DNA of 64,000 nucleotides from NCBI GenBank assembly GCA_028571685.1, contig CM053142.1, forward strand, positions 64,505,296-64,569,295, written 5' to 3'. Source of the DNA: Heterohyrax brucei. Lineage: Eukaryota > Chordata > Mammalia > Hyracoidea > Procaviidae. Positions 60,266-64,000 of this stretch are shown piece after piece (the first letter of the stretch is position 1; each line of letters starts with the position of its first letter). Under the pieces are notes generated by a model. The model ran no database searches. It was not told the DNA's origin and saw only the letters and a list, made by a program, of their open reading frames with translations. Position numbers and translations under genes: made by a program.

Positions 60266-61407
60266 CTGCATAAGAGATAATCCTTCAACTGAGAGAAACT
60301 CCATAAGGAGAACTCCCAAGGCAGGCTTAAAACGCTGGCTGGGAAGATACAATCTGGCTTGAGAATCCCCTGTTGCCATGACAGGACAGATGATGATAGA
60401 GTCATCCAGAAAGTAGAGACAGTCATTGTCTCTGAGAGCCTCAGTCTACAAAGCTTTGGCAAAGCACCCAAGGCTTGCCTCCTGGGTGCCTCCCAGTCCT
60501 TATCTGTGCAACTACTCTCCTTGGATCCTGAGTGGAGCACTTACGCTCCCCAGATACGGTAGGGAGTGGGTAGGATGGCATTGATGAACTATGGGTCTTC
60601 AGGGCCAGTCCCTCAGGGCATTCCTATGACCAGATTCAGTCTAAGTGGACCAGACTTAACTGAGGAAATTCATACAACATGCTTTGGAGCTGTCTGGAGG
60701 CTGCTTTGACTAGAAGCATCTCTGGGGGACTTACACTGGGCACAAAAGCTCCCTGGGGTTGAATTCTTAGTACTGGGCCACAGTGGGTGCTTATAGATGA
60801 CTGTTGAGTGCCTAACTGGAGGTCACTACACGGGGTCCAAGAGCTCCCTGTTATCGGGTCTGAGTCTGAAGAAAGGCTCCTATGAGCAGCTGTACTTGTT
60901 GGCCACAAATAATAGGCTTATTCAATGCATCGACCCTATTTACTCCTCCGGTGGCTGTGGCAGGTCAGGTAACAGCCTGCACCCCAGAGGTCTCAGCCTC
61001 CTCCCTTGCAAATTGGGTGTACAGGTGTCTCTTCCGGGGGCAAATAAAAGGCCCAGGATGCACAGCTATTAAGGGCGTAAATACGGTAATGTTCACATTT
61101 AAGCAAGTTGTTATTTTTACTTTGTGAAATATTTAATTAGGCCTTTAAATCATAATTTGGTAACAAATAGTTATTCACTGTAGCAAAGTGTTTTACTAAA
61201 TGGAAGGGTTTTGGAATAACAGAAGCTAAAAGCAGTTGTAATTTTGCCAGTTCTTCAGCTTCTTCACCTTACCATGTCTAATAAATGTCTAAGGTCCATC
61301 TGAGAGGCACTCTTAATTTAAGTTTAAATGCAAATACACTTGAAATTAAGCCTCAGTCATTCCTTAATTTGCACCTTCAACAACAATGTCACTGAATTAT
61401 GAGGCAG

Positions 61408-61568
61408 GAAATCCCAGCGGTGTAGTGCTTAAGAGCTATGGCTGCTAACCAAAAGGTTGGCAGTTCAGATCTGCTAGGCACTCCTTGGATACTCTATGGG
61501 ATAGTTCTACTCTGTCTCTAGGGTTGCTATGAGTCAAAATTGACTCAATGGCAGTGATTTTTGGTTCA
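61408..61568 (+). repeat. AfroSINE-like SINE, short form
   Basis: Well-preserved: 'gaaatcccagcggtgtagtgcttaagagctatggctgctaacc', 'ctctatgggatagttctactctgtc', 'gctatgagtcaaaattgactcaatggcagtg'. Confidence 0.92.
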
Positions 61569-61723
61569 GGTTTAGTAAAAGGATCCATAATTCCCTAACC
61601 TTTTTCTCTAGAATCTGATTTCTAACAAGTTGTCTACTATCTAGTATTGTATTAACTAGAATTGTCTTAAAATGGTAGTTCCACATATCGATGGTAAGAT
61701 GATAATGGATCTTTGTCATGATA

Positions 61724-61917
61724 AGGACCCCTGGTGGCACAGTGGTTAAGCGCTCAGCTGCGACTGAATGGTTCGAACTCACCAGCCTCTCCATGGGAGA
61801 AAGATGTAGCAGTCTGTTTCTGTGACAATTAGAGCCTTGGAAACGCTATGTGGCAGTTCTACTCTGTCCCATAGCGTTGGTGTGAGTCAAAATCAACTTA
61901 ATGGTAATGGATTTCAA
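61724..61917 (+). repeat. AfroSINE-like SINE, long form
   Basis: Head 'gacccctggtggcacagtggttaagcgctcagctgcgac', extra block 'gggagaaagatgtagcagtctgtttctgtgac', tail 'gtgagtcaaaatcaacttaatggtaatgg'. Confidence 0.92.
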
Positions 61918-62294
61918 TGATGACTTAAAGGCACAACAAGATCTTAAAGTGTCTTCTGGCCCATCAAAAATAGATTAAATTATGTGTATTGTTAAGTGGG
62001 TTGCACTATATTCTAATTATTTGAAATTGAGATACTTACTTACGGCACATGCAGGATGCTGTGACTCCTTATTAACCAGAGGGTTAGTTCTGGGAATATC
62101 CCATCCTCTAACTGTGCTGTGCAACAGAAAAAGAAGAGGAGGAAGCAGGGAAATGGGCCAGAAGGTTTGCTGTTTGGAGCACACGACCAAGGGATATTTG
62201 TAGATTTATGTGTGAGGAGTGACTAAGGCTCGTGGGATTTCTTGACATGGAAATGCTTTGAAAATATGAGCATCAGAACTGAAATCCCAGGACA

Positions 62295-62385
62295 GAATTC
62301 TAAACTGGATTTTGTTATTACTTGGACTGGGCGATGGACTTCAGTTTCCTCACTTGCAAAGGGGATGATGAAACCTGAATGACTG
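62295..62385 (+). repeat. MIR SINE fragment
   Basis: 'ggacttcagtttcctcacttgcaaaggggatgatgaaacc' matches the sense MIR core. Only this central part is clear. Confidence 0.55.
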
Positions 62386-62893
62386 AAGAGGATGAGGCAG
62401 GGAACGATGATTCATAAGCCTGACATCAGGGCCCTCTGCACCAGAAACAGCAGTGCTACCTCATGGGAAAAGAAGGGATGGTCTTCTTTGTTTTTTTAAA
62501 AAATGCCTGCATGTAACAATGAAAGAGCTTAGAAGGAGCAGGAGGAAGTCAAAGCAACCACTTGGAGCTGTGGTTTTCGTCTCCCTTCACAACCATCCTG
62601 GGCAACTCTCATCTCCTCTCTGGGGCTGGCCTGCCACTGGTGAATGAGAAAGTCTTTCTCCAAATATTTGGTAAAAATAAGTGAAAACACACATAAACCT
62701 AGACAGAGCATATACTGAGTATGAGTGGCTGGTCATCATCACCTTGGCTCAAGACCAAGGGCATGGTGTCTGAGAATGGGCTGGGTGTCACATGGCCCTT
62801 TTTGATTTTAACCTCAAAAGCCTGGAGTTATCTGGCCTTAACTTGATACCTTCCTCAGATCCAGTGAGGTTTCCAATCTGGATTACCTCTCAA

Positions 62894-63123
62894 TATAAAC
62901 CAAACTAAACCCATTGCCATTGAGTCAATTCTGACTTATAGCAACCCTATAGCCCAACAACAACAACCACTACCATCGAGTTGTATCCGACTCATAGCGA
63001 CCCTAGAGGTCAGAGTAGAACTGCCCCATAGAGTTTCCAAGGAGCAGCTGGTGGATTCAGACTGCCAATCTTTTGGCTAGCAGCTGTAACAGTTAACCAC
63101 TACACACACCATCGTGGTTTCCA
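62894..63123 (-). repeat. AfroSINE tail fragment followed by full short-form copy
   Basis: A tail-only piece (62896-62954, 'aaaccaaactaaacccattgccattgagtc') is followed at once by a second copy from 62955, 'caacaacaacaaccactaccatcgagttg'. The second copy runs through 'agtagaactgccccatagagtttcc' to the head 'gcagctgtaacagttaaccactacacacacc'. The (caa) start of the second copy is the characteristic RTE-type tail. Confidence 0.85.
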
Positions 63124-63127
63124 TAAA

Positions 63128-63337
63128 TCAAACTAGTTATCATCAAATTAAATCCAACTCATGGAGACCCTATGTATTTCAGAGTCAAGTTGTGCTCCAT
63201 AGGGTTTTCAATGGCTGTGACCTTTCAGAAGTAGATTGTTGAGCTTTTCTTCCAAGAAGCCTCTAAGTGGATTTGAATCACTGAGTTTTTGGTTAGTAGC
63301 TGAGCACTTAACCATTTGCCATATCCAGGGACTCCTC
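63128..63337 (-). repeat. AfroSINE-like SINE, long form
   Basis: Tail 'gttatcatcaaattaaatccaactcatggagacccta', 'gtgctccatagggttttcaatggctgtgacc', head 'gttagtagctgagcacttaaccatttgccatatccaggg'. Confidence 0.88.
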
Positions 63338-63482
63338 TTTGGTACAATGGTGTTCATAATTATCCAGCAGTGGAGAAGCAATACTCTTCTTTAAGAGGCC
63401 AAACCATACCATCTTTGAGCCTCTGGGTTTAGATATGGCAGGTCAGAGTGAAGAAATCTTATGTCTTTAGTACCTAATCTCT

Positions 63483-63590
63483 CTTTAGAGAACCCAGGCT
63501 TTGCCACTATCTTATTGTGTGACTCACCCGTGTCCCTCTTTTCTGAACCTCTATTCTCCAAACTGTAAAATAGGTCTCCAAAGCTTGTTT
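63483..63590 (+). repeat. MIR SINE fragment
   Basis: 'gaacccaggctttgccactatcttattgtgtgactc', then 'ctgaacctctattctccaaactgtaaaatagg': sense MIR order. Confidence 0.7.
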
Positions 63591-64000
63591 CTGCTCTATG
63601 CCTCTGACATAGAAGCCTACCTACCCCTTCCATCATTTTGGTTGCCTTTCTCTGAACTGCAGCTTGCTGGAAGACAGACTTGTTGAAATTCAAAAGATTA
63701 TCCATCTCTGACTTTAAATAACAAGAGCTGTCAAGTCAGAGCTGAGGATTGGCCTTCATTTCAGAATGTGCAGCTGTTGGGTTTGGTTGCTTGCAGGGTG
63801 TGTGTTTGTGTGTTTTAATACCTATTTGCTGGGAGGCAAGAAAAAAGCACTTAGCCAGGATAGTGCCTCTATTTCTCTGGAGCCAGAATGAAAAATTTGT
63901 CAGCACATTAAAGCATGAAGTGATGCTAAGGGGGAAAAAAAAATGACTGCAAAATTATATCTTGGGGGTTTCCATATTTATCCACCCCCTGGACTGAGTC

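Larger units (their letters stand above)
60266..64000 (-). other. CRACR2A: CRACR2A intron (partial), right edge
   Basis: Intron 5' of the NKTD exon on the - strand, continuing past the window. It holds AfroSINEs and MIR fragments (listed). 60.27-61.4, 61.92-62.29 and 63.6-64.0 kb are unique-looking. No further Rab-domain exon was recognised. Confidence 0.75.

Noticed and set aside
60160..60540. A 126-codon - strand open frame over the CRACR2A exon
   Set aside because: It is an out-of-frame shadow. The real frame is the one giving GNKTDNEKEREVP, bounded by splice sites at 60265 and 60164.
60535..60570. A GTAAGT-like donor on the - strand in 'ctggggagcgtaagtgc'
   Set aside because: No matching acceptor or Rab-like coding sequence lies just upstream on that strand, so I do not call an extra CRACR2A exon.

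Overview
This is a gene-poor mammalian chromosomal window of about 40-43% GC by eye, with long introns, GT-AG splice junctions and dense interspersed repeats. About forty copies of a tRNA-derived SINE carry the phrase 'gttgctatgagtcaga...gactc(g)a(t/c)ggcaa' or its complement. They occur together with BovB/RTE-type retrotransposon copies that end in a similar tail. From my knowledge of repeat families this combination is the AfroSINE/RTE pair of Afrotheria, so the source is probably an afrotherian and most likely an elephant-like paenungulate. That species call is inference.

Two protein-coding genes enter the window tail to tail. On the + strand, positions 1 to about 21,800 hold the 3' end of PRMT8, the membrane-tethered, brain-enriched type I protein arginine methyltransferase. 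There are four coding exons (722-837, 9483-9633, 19201-19322, 20924-21007), a short 3'UTR and an AATAAA signal at 21775. They encode the C-terminal ~157 residues, including the THW loop. On the - strand, from the right edge down to about 55,870, lies the 3' end of CRACR2A in its long, Rab-GTPase-bearing form (Rab46). Its last three coding exons (60164-60265, 57468-57544, 55874-55958) carry the G4 (NKTD) and G5 (ECSAY) guanine-binding motifs and a cysteine-ending CCG tail suited to prenylation. Human chromosome 12p13 has the same PRMT8-CRACR2A neighbourhood.

The ~34 kb between the genes (21.8-55.8 kb) shows no gene I can support. Its main component is a long antisense L1 (about 25.2-33.0 kb). 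That L1 has been hit by two mariner-derived fold-back elements, an AfroSINE and an RTE tail, and it holds a ~0.3 kb piece of L1 in inverted orientation. Further right are a 5'-inverted (twin-primed) RTE copy (41.7-42.7 kb), an L2 (44.3-44.85 kb), an older L1M (51.2-52.8 kb), MIR, MaLR LTR and microsatellite sequence.

I see no operon, CRISPR array, phage or other dedicated system, and no convincing novel protein gene. The points most worth a second look are the pair of mariner fold-back elements that share one internal junction, a perfect GGGTGGGTGGGTGGG quadruplex motif on the sense strand of a PRMT8 intron, the inverted L1 segment, the twin-primed RTE, and an unexplained 38-bp-arm inverted repeat at 37.2 kb. 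Repeat boundaries are read by eye and are good to roughly 10-30 bases. The exon boundaries of the two genes are exact to the base given the protein match.
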